Of a stretch of DNA of 15,044 nt, positions 1 to 6,661 are shown one piece after another (position 1 is the stretch's first letter; each line of letters starts with the position of its first letter). The notes beneath the pieces were generated by a model. That model made no database searches. It had not been told where the DNA came from and worked only from the letters and a program-made list of their open reading frames with translations. The DNA comes from Thermohalobaculum sp035527255 (GTDB lineage: Bacteria > Pseudomonadota > Alphaproteobacteria > Rhodobacterales > Rhodobacteraceae). The stretch is taken from assembly GCA_035527255.1 (NCBI GenBank), contig DATLAW010000314.1:1-15044 (forward strand), written 5' to 3'. The translations under genes and the position numbers were made by a program.

Positions 1-645
1 CTTCACGATCGCGCGTACCGCCGCGCGCAGGCTTTCCCCGTCAATGCTCGCCACCACACCGTCGTCCTGTTCGTTGAACGATCCAAACACCGGCACCTCA
101 TAACCCTTGCCGGTGATGTACGCCCGCACGATCTCGTTAACGTCGCGGCGGTAGGGGGTCAGCACCGCAATACGCTTGGCCCCGAAGGCATCAAACGCCG
201 CAAAGGCCGCGGTAATCGGGTTGGTCGCCTTGGTGTCGGGCCGGGCGGCATGGATCGCCTTCGCCACCGCCGCTTCGCCCAGCACCATTGATGCCGACGT
301 GCAGCCGAACGCGACCACATCCAGCTTTGCCCCCGGCAGGATCAAATCCACCGTGTCGCTTAGCAGCGGCCCCATTGCCGCCAGTGTCTCCGGGGTGATC
401 TGCGGGGAGTTGCGGATTCGCGCCTCGTAGTAATCGACCCCCGGGATGGTGAACACCCGGCGAAACTCGTGCTCCACGGTGTAGTCGCTGGCCAGCACCA
501 CCAGCCCGATCCGCGCCCGCGCGCCGATCCCGGCATCGGTGGTGAAGGGCAGATGCTCGATCATTTCGCAGACTGGCATTTCGCAGGCTGGCATTTCACA
601 GGCTGGCATTTCGCTACCCGCCGGGGCGCTTGCTTCATCCCTCAT
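1..645 (-). CDS. Asp/Glu racemase / maleate isomerase / arylmalonate decarboxylase family protein (EutA-like), 3' end cut by window
   Basis: The reading frame is open from ATG at 645 to base 1, giving 215 codons with no stop, so the C-terminus lies outside. From about residue 28 the protein reads like the cytosolic Asp/Glu racemase superfamily branch that includes maleate cis-trans isomerase, arylmalonate decarboxylase and EutA of ectoine utilisation. Supporting motifs are VLASDYTVEHEF (50-61), the nucleophile motif FGCTSASMVLG with Cys115, and IAVLTPYRRDVNEIV. The second catalytic cysteine of the family would lie in the missing part. The start at 645 is chosen because GGGAGGG (654-660) sits 8 nt upstream. 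This start overlaps the dadA stop by 11 bp, so the two are translationally linked. Residues 11-28 are a threefold in-frame repeat (see repeat entry) outside the conserved domain; ATG codons at 609, 594, 579 and 564 are alternative starts without a visible ribosome site. The family is fairly sure; the substrate is unknown. EutA is only one possible relative, as no other ectoine genes are present. Confidence 0.8.
   Translation of the reverse strand, partial: MRDEASAPAGSEMPACEMPACEMPVCEMIEHLPFTTDAGIGARARIGLVVLASDYTVEHEFRRVFTIPGVDYYEARIRNSPQITPETLAAMGPLLSDTVDLILPGAKLDVVAFGCTSASMVLGEAAVAKAIHAARPDTKATNPITAAFAAFDAFGAKRIAVLTPYRRDVNEIVRAYITGKGYEVPVFGSFNEQDDGVVASIDGESLRAAVRAIVK
562..614 (-). repeat. 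15-bp in-frame tandem repeat, three full copies plus a partial fourth
   Basis: Copies begin at 562, 577 and 592, with 8 bases of a fourth at 607. On the plus strand the unit is CATTTCGCAGGCTGG, with one substitution in each of two copies. Read on the minus strand within the racemase-family gene it encodes the pentapeptide Glu-Met-Pro-Ala-Cys, with Val once replacing Ala. Every copy contains an in-frame ATG. The unit is a multiple of three, so copy-number change would keep the frame. Confidence 0.9.
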
Positions 646-1882
646 ATGTCATTCCCTCCCTGGATATCGCCGGTTGCCGCTGGGCCACCAGATCGGCAAG
701 TATCCGGGCCGAGCCGTTCGACATCGTCCAACCCATATGACCGTGCCCGGTGTTCAGCCACAGATTAGCATAAGGCGAGCGGTCAATCACCGGAATTCCG
801 GTCGGCGTCATCGGGCGCAATCCGGCCCACATGGTCGGGTTGTCGAAGTCCGCCGCACCCTCGAACAACGCGCGTGCCCGCTCGAACATCACCTTGAAGT
901 CGCCGGGCTTGTGGGCGGTGGAATAGCCGCTGATTTCGGCGGTGGCAGTCAGCCGCAACCGGTCGCCCATCGGGCAGTAGGCCAACAGGTTCTGCTCATC
1001 GACTCCGCCAAGACGCGGCGCCAGTGCAGGCTCGGAAATCCACAGCGTCGCCGAGTAGCCCTTGACCGGATAGATCGGCAACCGGATGCCCAGCCGTTCG
1101 ACCAGATGCGGGCTGTAGACGCCCAGGCTGAGCACATAGGCGTCGGCCACCATGTCGCCCTTGTCGGTCACGACCGCTGTTACCTCGCTGCCTCGCGCGC
1201 GGAGGTCCAGTACCTCCTCGCCATAGCGAAACACCGCGCCCGCCTCGCCGCATTTGCGCGCCAGCGCGATGGCGAACTGGTTGGCGTCGCCGCTGGCATC
1301 GGTCACAGCATAGACCGACCCGGCGATCTGGTCGCGCGCTGCGGCCAGCCCAGGGTCCTTCGCCACCGTCGCGTCCCGGTCCAGAATTTTGATGGCGATC
1401 CCGGCGTCCTGCAATATCCGGCACTTGACCGCCGCCGCAGCGAAGGCTTCGGGCGAGCGGTAGAAGTAGATCAGCCCGCCGCCCAGGCTTTCGAAGCTGA
1501 CCCCGGTTTCCGCCACCACCTGATCCAGCATCGACTGCGAATAGACGCACAGTCGCGACTTGTGGCCGGTGTTGCGCTTGGCACTCGCCACGTTGCACTG
1601 GCCGAGGAACCGCCGCATCCAGTCCCATTGCCGAACCGACAGCCGTGGCTTGAAGCGGATCGCCTGATCGCCGCGCCACAGGGATCGCAACATCATCCCA
1701 GGTGCGGCGGGCGACGACCAGGCATAGGCATGGCCCGGCGCCACCAGCCCGGCATTGCCAAAGCTGGTGACTTGCGCCGGGCCATCGGCACGGTCGATCA
1801 CCGTCACCTCGTGGCCATCCTTCAGCAGCTGCCACGCGGTGGTGACACCGACCACCCCGGCGCCGAGGACGACGATTTTCAT
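635..1882 (-). CDS. dadA: D-amino acid dehydrogenase (DadA-like FAD oxidoreductase)
   Basis: The 415-residue product is close to the usual DadA length of about 430. Its N-terminus is a Rossmann FAD-binding fold with GAGVVG at 7-12 and an acidic residue ending strand 2 (VTVIDR, 26-31). The DadA-type segment SFGNAGLVAPGHAYAWS (40-56) follows. The C-terminal part has the typical GLRPMTPTGIPVI and NTGHGHMGWTMSNGSA stretches that cover the flavin. Such enzymes oxidise D-amino acids (or related secondary or hydroxy amino acids) to imino acids at the inner membrane face, passing electrons to quinone. The gene lies 48 bp after ridA and overlaps the racemase-family gene, so the three form one transcription unit. 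AGGGGG stands shortly before the ATG. The substrate range (D-alanine, D-hydroxyproline, N-methyl amino acids) cannot be told; the dadA symbol denotes family only. Confidence 0.85.
   Translation of the reverse strand: MKIVVLGAGVVGVTTAWQLLKDGHEVTVIDRADGPAQVTSFGNAGLVAPGHAYAWSSPAAPGMMLRSLWRGDQAIRFKPRLSVRQWDWMRRFLGQCNVASAKRNTGHKSRLCVYSQSMLDQVVAETGVSFESLGGGLIYFYRSPEAFAAAAVKCRILQDAGIAIKILDRDATVAKDPGLAAARDQIAGSVYAVTDASGDANQFAIALARKCGEAGAVFRYGEEVLDLRARGSEVTAVVTDKGDMVADAYVLSLGVYSPHLVERLGIRLPIYPVKGYSATLWISEPALAPRLGGVDEQNLLAYCPMGDRLRLTATAEISGYSTAHKPGDFKVMFERARALFEGAADFDNPTMWAGLRPMTPTGIPVIDRSPYANLWLNTGHGHMGWTMSNGSARILADLVAQRQPAISREGMTYEG
654..660 (-). promoter_or_regulatory. Ribosome binding site that decides the racemase-family start
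   Basis: On the minus strand GGGAGGG lies 8 nt before ATG 645, inside the last codons of the dadA-like gene. None of the four later in-frame ATGs in the repeat has a comparable site, which favours the 645 start. Confidence 0.6.
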
Positions 1883-1930
1883 CTAAAGCCCCCTAGACAG
1901 AAAACGCCCGCCGGGTCTCAAGCGCCGAAG

Positions 1931-2284
1931 TTAATCAACCGCCGCGATCACCCCGATTTCGACATGAAATTGAGGCGCCGCCAACCGCGACTCGACACAG
2001 GCCCGCCCAGGCGTGTTACCCGGCGACACCCAAGCGTCCCAGACCAGATTCATCGCAGCGAAGTCTTTCATGTCGGTGATCCAGATGGTGGCCGAGATCA
2101 GCTTCGACTTGTCGGTTCCCGCCTTGGCCAACAGCGCGTCGATGCTGGAGAGGATATCCGCCGTCTGCTCGGCAATCGATCCTCCCGGCGCGCGCTGCGC
2201 CACCTGTCCGGCGGTGTAGACAATGCCGTTATGCACCACCGCCTGGCTCATCCGTGCGCCCACATCTATGCGTTTGATCGACAT
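1931..2284 (-). CDS. ridA: RidA/YjgF-family enamine/imine deaminase
   Basis: The 117-residue product covers the whole RidA fold, a small trimeric cytosolic protein that hydrolyses reactive enamines and imines. The segment GRACVESRL holds Arg94, matching the substrate-carboxylate-binding Arg105 of archetypal RidA, and HVEIG holds Glu109, matching Glu120. Catalytic deaminase activity is therefore expected. The start at 2284 (MSIKRIDV) is preferred over an upstream in-frame ATG at 2362, because TTGGAGGA lies just before it and the conserved domain begins there. It is the first gene of the ridA-dadA-racemase unit. The pairing makes sense because DadA releases imino acids, which RidA proteins are known to hydrolyse to keto acids. 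Confidence 0.88.
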   Translation of the reverse strand: MSIKRIDVGARMSQAVVHNGIVYTAGQVAQRAPGGSIAEQTADILSSIDALLAKAGTDKSKLISATIWITDMKDFAAMNLVWDAWVSPGNTPGRACVESRLAAPQFHVEIGVIAAVD

Positions 2285-2367
2285 ATTGTTCCTCCAAGGT
2301 TTGTTGAGACTGCCCGACCCGGGCGTCATTCGCATCAAACCCTCAAGCGGCGACAACGGCAAGCGCG

Positions 2368-2396
2368 AATTGAGGAAATCGTGCGGAGCCGGTCAA
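2368..2396 (-). promoter_or_regulatory. Candidate sigma70-type promoter for ridA-dadA-racemase
   Basis: On the minus strand TTGACC (2391-2396) is followed after 17 bp by TCAATT (2368-2373), about 84 nt before the ridA start. The -35 box matches consensus at five of six positions; the -10 box is weak. Position and spacing fit, but this is a by-eye match. Confidence 0.3.
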
Positions 2397-2524
2397 TAAT
2401 GCGGTGCCTCAGACCAATTCTCAAATCAACCGCAGCTGATCAATCTTCGTGGGGAGCGAGTTGCGGGAGAGCTCGCGCCGCCCATTGGCCAGAACGTCGA
2501 CCAGATCATGCAGTGCAGAGATCA

Positions 2525-2546
2525 GCCGGTCGTTTGTACGGCCGGC
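2525..2546 (-). terminator. Hairpin downstream of the oxygenase gene, possible terminator
   Basis: GCCGGTCGT (2525-2533) and ACGGCCGGC (2538-2546) form a 9-bp stem with a 4-base loop and one imperfect pair. It lies about 35 nt past the oxygenase stop. No T-run follows in the minus direction, so intrinsic termination is uncertain. Confidence 0.3.
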
Positions 2547-2581
2547 ACATAACGCAGTTTCGATCTTTTAAAGACATGGCC

Positions 2582-3214
2582 TCAAGGCAAATAGTCGTCG
2601 CGCCAGCGCAGAACCACGTTGAACGAAACCGAGATGCGCGCGTCCTGGCTCAGGTTCACATGGACCAGATGGTGCAGGAAGGCGGGCCACAGCAGGACCT
2701 CGCCAGCCGCTGGCAGCAGCCGATGCTCCGGATCGACCTGGGGGTCGCCCCGGATCGCCAGCATGTTGGCCTGGGGGCGCGGGTCGAAGAAGCTGATGGC
2801 GTTGGGGTCGCGGTCGGAGCGGCCGCCGGACGGGGCCTCGCCGGAGGGGACGCGGACGTAGTAGGTGCCGCTGAGCCAGGAATGCGGGTGGTTGTGCAGG
2901 TTGTGGTAGTCGCCGAAGCGGTTGACGTTGGTCCAGGCCTGCAGGCGCCAGTCGAGGTCGTAGTCGATGCCGGTTTGGCGGGCGTAATCCAGCACCGCCC
3001 GGTCAAGGCAGGTCTTCAGCCAGCCCAGCGCCGGGTGCGGATGGGCAAACAGATCGCCACCTAGGTAGTCGGCAGTCATATCGGCCGCCTGACCGTCCAT
3101 CCCCTCGATCAGGGCCGCGAGGAGCGGGTTGGCGGCATGCGCTCCCGGCAGGGTATGGCGCATGAAGGTGGTCGGCCAGAGGGCGGTGAATTGAGGGCTT
3201 GAAGGTTGGGTCAT
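2582..3214 (-). CDS. Putative Fe(II)/2-oxoglutarate-dependent oxygenase (2OG-FeII_Oxy_5 / TIGR02466-like)
   Basis: The 210-residue product has the double-stranded beta-helix pattern of the small 2OG-Fe(II) oxygenases of the TIGR02466 type. It shows a metal-ligand cluster HNLHNHPHSWLSG with His107 and His109, the strand GTYYVRVP, SFFDPRP (141-147), the turn PAAGEVLLWPAFLHHLVH with distal His181/182/185, and Arg193 in DARISVSFNV, which should bind the 2-oxoglutarate carboxylate. The start at 3214 (MTQPSSPQF) is preferred: the longer open frame from 3304 runs through the palindromic element and does not look coding. No strong ribosome site is visible. Downstream of the HAAT transporter and upstream of ridA, it may act on the imported compound. 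Members of this family are mostly uncharacterised, so hydroxylation of a small molecule or a protein is equally possible. Confidence 0.75.
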   Translation of the reverse strand: MTQPSSPQFTALWPTTFMRHTLPGAHAANPLLAALIEGMDGQAADMTADYLGGDLFAHPHPALGWLKTCLDRAVLDYARQTGIDYDLDWRLQAWTNVNRFGDYHNLHNHPHSWLSGTYYVRVPSGEAPSGGRSDRDPNAISFFDPRPQANMLAIRGDPQVDPEHRLLPAAGEVLLWPAFLHHLVHVNLSQDARISVSFNVVLRWRDDYLP

Positions 3215-3270
3215 GGGGTGTCCGGGTTGGGGTGGAGAGACTTTATACCATTGCGCACGAATTGCACGCG

Positions 3271-3385
3271 CCGCGGACCCCTCCCATGTCCCCTGCCGTT
3301 TCATGGGAGGGGGACGCCAGACCCAGCGTTCGTGTTACGCGTCCCCTCCCCAAAAAAGGGGGAGGGACAGGGAGGGGGTCCGCGG
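3271..3385. repeat. Composite palindromic (REP-like) element between livF and the oxygenase gene
   Basis: The outer arms are CCGCGGACCCCTCCC (3271-3285) and GGGAGGGGGTCCGCGG (3370-3385), complementary apart from one extra G. Inside sit two hairpins. One is CTCCCATG (3281-3288) with CATGGGAG (3302-3309). The other has G/C-rich arms, GTCCCCTCCCC (3341-3351) and GGGGGAGGGAC (3358-3368), around an A6 loop. CCCTCCC/GGGAGGG blocks recur throughout. It fills most of the 195-bp gap between the livF stop (3410) and the oxygenase start (3214). It resembles dispersed intergenic palindromic elements of GC-rich Proteobacteria and may act as a terminator or mRNA-stabilising structure. Confidence 0.7.
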
Positions 3386-3409
3386 CGGCTGCCACAGGCG
3401 ACGCGCCAC

Positions 3410-4120
3410 CTACCCCTCGCCGAGCCCCAGATAGGCATCGACGATGGCGGTGTTCTGCGACGCCTCGGCACCGGTTCCGGTCCAGGCGAGGCGGCCGGAT
3501 TCCAGCACCGCGATGCGGCCGGCGGCGTGCAGCACCCGCTCGGTGCTTTGTTCGACCAGCAGAATGGCGAGGCCGTCCGCCTGCAAGCCGCGCAGCACCC
3601 GGTAGCATTCGTCCACAGCAATCGGCATCAGGCCTAGCGACAGTTCGTCGACCAGCAGGACAGTCGGCTTGGCCATGACCGCGCGGCCGATGGCCAGCAT
3701 CTGCTGTTCGCCGCCCGACAGAGACCCGGCCCGCTGGCGGCGGCGTTCGGCGAGCCTAGGGAAGGTGTCGAAGATGTGGGCGCGGCCCCGTTCCAGCGCG
3801 GCGCGATCCAGCCGGGCGCCGCCGACGGTCAGGTTCTCGTCTACCGTCAAGTCGGCAAAAACCCGGCGACCCTCTGGCACCAGGGCGATGCCATGGTCGA
3901 CGCGGGCATGGGTCGGTACGGCGGTGATGTCGTTGCCATCGAGCCGGATCGTCCCGGCGCGGATCGGGATCAGGCCAGCCAGTGCCAGGATGGTGGTGGT
4001 CTTGCCGGCACCATTGGCGCCAATCAGGCCGAAGATCTCGCCATTTTGGACGGTGAACGAGAAATCATTGACGGCGATAATGTCTCCGTATCCGCAGGTT
4101 ATTCCGACAACCTCGAGCAT
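3410..4120 (-). CDS. livF: HAAT ABC transporter ATPase, LivF/BraG type
   Basis: The 236-residue cytoplasmic ATPase carries Walker A GANGAGKT (34-41), signature LSGGEQQ (134-140) and Walker B VLLVDE (154-159). As is normal for LivF, Gln191 (LLVEQS) stands in the H-loop position. The D-loop region reads DELSLGL rather than the commoner DEPSLGL. VPEGRRVFADLTVDENL (81-97) is characteristic of LivF. With LivG it powers uptake of branched-chain or other hydrophobic amino acids, or related compounds. The ATG shares one base with the livG stop (TGATG), implying coupled translation. Confidence 0.93.
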   Translation of the reverse strand: MLEVVGITCGYGDIIAVNDFSFTVQNGEIFGLIGANGAGKTTTILALAGLIPIRAGTIRLDGNDITAVPTHARVDHGIALVPEGRRVFADLTVDENLTVGGARLDRAALERGRAHIFDTFPRLAERRRQRAGSLSGGEQQMLAIGRAVMAKPTVLLVDELSLGLMPIAVDECYRVLRGLQADGLAILLVEQSTERVLHAAGRIAVLESGRLAWTGTGAEASQNTAIVDAYLGLGEG

Positions 4121-4884
4121 CAGGTCATTACCCCATCTGATTCGGGGCCGCCCAGATAGGCCCGGTGCAATTCGGGGCTGGCCATGACCTCGGCCGTCGG
4201 GCCCTGAGCCAGGCGGCGGCCATTATCCTGGACATAGACCTGAGGGCAAATGCGGGCGACCTCGCGGATGTTGTGCTCGATCAGCAGGACGCTGCGGCCA
4301 TTGCCGACGAGTTGAGCGATCAGATCGGCCATGGATCGGGCCTCGGACTGGTTGAGGCCGGCCAGCGGCTCGTCCAGTAGTAACAGCTTCGGCTCCAGCG
4401 CCAGGGCGCGGGCGACCTCCAGCCGCTTCAAATACCCCAGTGGCAGCGACCCGGGCATCGCCTCGGCGGCGTCGCCGATGCCGACGTGGTCGAGCAGTTC
4501 GCGTGCACTGGCGCGCTCGGCGCTGCGGTCGGTGTGGACCAGCGCTGCCCACGGGCTGGCCATCCGGTGGGTCCCAACCGCCAGCGCGACGTTGTCGGTC
4601 AGGTTCAGCGAGCGCAGCGGCTTGACGATCTGCTGGCCCAGCGCCAGCCCGGCCCGGATGCGGCGATGGATTGGCCAGCGGGTGACGTCCTCGCCGCCGA
4701 ACAGCACCCGGCCCTGCTGTGGACGCAACACGCCGGTGATGATCCGCATCAGGGTCGTCTTGCCAGCGCCGTTCGGGCCGATGAAGCCGAGCAGCTGGTT
4801 CTTGGCCACCTCCAGCGATACGTCGGAGACCGCAGTGACCCCGCCGAAACGCATGGTCACGTTCTGGACCGACAACAGGGTCAT
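4120..4884 (-). CDS. livG: HAAT ABC transporter ATPase, LivG/BraF type
   Basis: The 254-residue product has Walker A GPNGAGKT (36-43), Walker B LLLLDEP (167-173), His204 in the H-loop (LLIEHNI) and a C-terminal SPELHRAYLGG typical of LivG. The ABC signature reads LPLGYLKRLEVARAL (147-161), where LivG proteins usually have L-(S/A)-Y-G-(Q/E)-Q. The Ser/Ala and Tyr positions are therefore Pro and Leu. The frame stays open upstream to 5643, but that extension is antisense-like noise inside livM. The start at 4884 (MTLLSVQNV) overlaps the livM stop in ATGA and begins at the conserved domain. Confidence 0.92.
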   Translation of the reverse strand: MTLLSVQNVTMRFGGVTAVSDVSLEVAKNQLLGFIGPNGAGKTTLMRIITGVLRPQQGRVLFGGEDVTRWPIHRRIRAGLALGQQIVKPLRSLNLTDNVALAVGTHRMASPWAALVHTDRSAERASARELLDHVGIGDAAEAMPGSLPLGYLKRLEVARALALEPKLLLLDEPLAGLNQSEARSMADLIAQLVGNGRSVLLIEHNIREVARICPQVYVQDNGRRLAQGPTAEVMASPELHRAYLGGPESDGVMT

Positions 4885-5723
4885 CGCGCGAACCTCGCAG
4901 CGATGCGGCCCGCCAGCCCAGCGATGCCGTCCGGTGCAAACCGCATCGTGGTAAACAGCAGCGCGCCGTACAGCAGCAGCTTGTAATCGTCGATGAACTG
5001 GAACCACAGCGGCATCACGGAGAGGAACGCTGCCGCCAGCGCCACGCCCCAGATCGAGCCGATGCCGCCGATGATGACCATGGCCAGTACGGTGACAGAT
5101 TCGACGAAGCCAAAACTGTCCGGCCCGATGAAGCGGATGTGGTGGGCATACAGCCCGCCCGCGACCCCTGCCCCGGCGGTGCCGATGACAAAGGCCCACA
5201 GCTTGAAGCGGATCACGTCGATGCCGAGGATGCGGGCGGTGTCCTCGTCGTCGGCGATGCTGTCGAAGGCAAACCCCATCCAACTGCGGCGGATGTGTAG
5301 CGCGACCAACACAAACAACACCACGCAGACCAGCGCCAACGCCAGCAGGCCGGGTCGCCCGAAGGCGACTTGCGGGATACCGGAGATGCCGACCTCGCCG
5401 CCCAAGGCCTGTTGCTTGCGCACGAAGCCGACGAACAGGAAGGTGACCCCCATGGTGGTGATCGCAAGGAAGTCGTGGCGCACGCGCAAGGACGCCATAC
5501 CGACGACAAAACCAATGGCGCCGGCCATCGCGCCCGCTGGAAGCAAGGCGATTGCCAGTGGCACGCCCGCCTTGGTCAGCAGCGCCGCCGTATAGGCGCC
5601 GATACCGAAGAAGGCGGCGTGGCCCAGGCTGACCTGACCGCAAAAGCCGGTGATCACGTTCAGCGACAGCGCGAACAGGATGGCGATTGCCATGGTGGTC
5701 AGGAGGGTGATCTCGTAAGCCAT
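4881..5723 (-). CDS. livM: HAAT ABC transporter permease, LivM/BraE type
   Basis: The 280-residue integral membrane protein consists almost wholly of hydrophobic helices, beginning LTTMAIAILFALSLNVITGF. It includes GQVSLGHAAFFGIGAYTAALL, the LivM hallmark, and the cytoplasmic coupling segment MGFAFDSIADDEDTARILGI, followed by MVIIGGIGSIWGV. It pairs with LivH to form the inner-membrane channel. The start at 5723 (MAYEITLL) lies 5 bp after the livH stop; the open frame beyond it to 6056 overlaps livH and is rejected. Confidence 0.93.
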   Translation of the reverse strand: MAYEITLLTTMAIAILFALSLNVITGFCGQVSLGHAAFFGIGAYTAALLTKAGVPLAIALLPAGAMAGAIGFVVGMASLRVRHDFLAITTMGVTFLFVGFVRKQQALGGEVGISGIPQVAFGRPGLLALALVCVVLFVLVALHIRRSWMGFAFDSIADDEDTARILGIDVIRFKLWAFVIGTAGAGVAGGLYAHHIRFIGPDSFGFVESVTVLAMVIIGGIGSIWGVALAAAFLSVMPLWFQFIDDYKLLLYGALLFTTMRFAPDGIAGLAGRIAARFAR

Positions 5724-5728
5724 CCCGC

Positions 5729-6592
5729 TCACCCTTTCGCCAGCAGGCCCTGGGGCCGGATCATAAGCACCAGGATCAGGAACGCGAAGGCAATGGCGTC
5801 GCGGTCCAGCAGGTGGCCAATATAGATGGTGCCGAAGGCCTCGATCACGCCCAGTGCCAGCGAGGCGGCCAGCGTGCCGCGCACTGAGCCGAGGCCGCCC
5901 ATGACGATGATCGCCAGCGCCTTGTAGGATGGGACAGCGCCCATGGTCGGCTCGACCTGGTTGTTCAGCAACGCCACCATGACCCCGGCGGCCGCGGCCA
6001 GCGCCGAGCCGATGAAGAAGTTCAGGTAGCGCACGTTCTCGATGTTGATGCCGCAACTCCGGGCCATATCCGGGTCGGTCACCGTGGCCCGCCAGGCGAT
6101 GCCGGTACGGGTCGAGGCCGACAGCCAGCCGAGGACGGAAAGGAACACCAACGCGATGCCGACCACCATCAGCCGGGCGTAGCTGAGCGAGATGCCGGGC
6201 AGGATCTCGACCTGGGTCTGTAATGGTGGGTCGGTGAACGAGATGCTGTAGGCGCCGAAGACCAACCGGTAGATCTCCTCGGATGCGATGAAAAGGCCAA
6301 TCGATGCGATCAACGCCACGAGTGGCGGCTGGCTGAGCATAGGTTTGTAGGCGAAACGGTAGATGCCGATGCCGACAACGCCGACCACCACCATGGCAAC
6401 CACCAGCGCCAGAGCGAAGCTGCCGGTCTGGTTGGTGATGATCACGCCGAGATAGGCACCCAGTGTGAAGAGGGCCGCATGGGCGACATGCAGGATCCGC
6501 AACAGGCCATAGACCAGCGTCAAGCCGAGCGCGATCAGGGCATAGATCGCGCCCTGCACCAGCCCCTGAACTGTCAGGTCAAGAATTAACAT
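5729..6592 (-). CDS. livH: HAAT ABC transporter permease, LivH/BraD type
   Basis: The 287-residue polytopic membrane protein opens with VQGLVQGAIYALIALGLTLV, the standard LivH N-terminus, followed by ILHVAHAALFTLGAYLG. It contains the ATPase-coupling loop IAWRATVTDPDMARSCGIN and the MGGLGSVRGT motif, and ends MIRPQGLLAKG. The length is normal. The ATG at 6592 has only a poor ribosome site (CCCCACCTCG upstream). It is separated from the binding-protein gene by a 69-bp gap with a strong hairpin, which may make its expression lower than that of the binding protein. Confidence 0.92.
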   Translation of the reverse strand: MLILDLTVQGLVQGAIYALIALGLTLVYGLLRILHVAHAALFTLGAYLGVIITNQTGSFALALVVAMVVVGVVGIGIYRFAYKPMLSQPPLVALIASIGLFIASEEIYRLVFGAYSISFTDPPLQTQVEILPGISLSYARLMVVGIALVFLSVLGWLSASTRTGIAWRATVTDPDMARSCGINIENVRYLNFFIGSALAAAAGVMVALLNNQVEPTMGAVPSYKALAIIVMGGLGSVRGTLAASLALGVIEAFGTIYIGHLLDRDAIAFAFLILVLMIRPQGLLAKG

Positions 6593-6614
6593 CGAGGTGG
6601 GGATATCCTTGAGG

Positions 6615-6645
6615 CGCGCGCAGCCGGTCAGACCGGCTGCGCGCG
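6615..6645 (-). terminator. Perfect 14-bp stem-loop between binding-protein and permease genes
   Basis: CGCGCGCAGCCGGT (6615-6628) is exactly complementary to ACCGGCTGCGCGCG (6632-6645) across a 3-base loop. It begins 16 nt past the binding-protein stop. No T-run follows, so it is more likely an mRNA 3'-end protector or partial terminator that keeps binding-protein levels above permease levels, as seen in other ABC operons. Confidence 0.7.
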
Positions 6646-6661
6646 AACAATCAGGACCAGG

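Larger units (their letters stand above)
2285..2581. other. 297-bp intergenic region with unassigned short open frame
   Basis: This gap separates the oxygenase gene (stop at 2582) from ridA. It holds the candidate promoter at 2368-2396 and a hairpin at 2525-2546. On the minus strand a frame is open from 2567 to a stop at 2421-2423 (48 codons, including ISALHDLVDVLANGRRELS). It has no ATG and is preceded by an in-frame stop at 2568-2570. Its composition resembles a helical protein end, so it could be the tail of a decayed gene, or chance. I do not recognise it. Confidence 0.35.

Noticed and set aside
1..1882. Ectoine degradation cluster suggested by the EutA-like protein and the PhyH (EctD-like) enzyme
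   Set aside because: No ectoine hydrolase, deacetylase, threonine-dehydratase-like or cyclodeaminase-like gene is visible, so the assignment is unsupported within the window.
539..3064. 841-codon open frame on the plus strand
   Set aside because: It lies antisense to the racemase, dadA, ridA and oxygenase genes, has Arg/His/Gln-rich composition with no recognisable domain, and arises from third-position GC bias of the opposite strand.
4885..5643. N-terminal extension of the LivG frame
   Set aside because: It runs inside livM in another frame and shows no ABC sequence; the ATG at 4884 overlaps the livM stop and starts the domain.
5724..6056. N-terminal extension of the LivM frame
   Set aside because: It overlaps livH in another frame with no hydrophobic character; the ATG at 5723 matches the family N-terminus.
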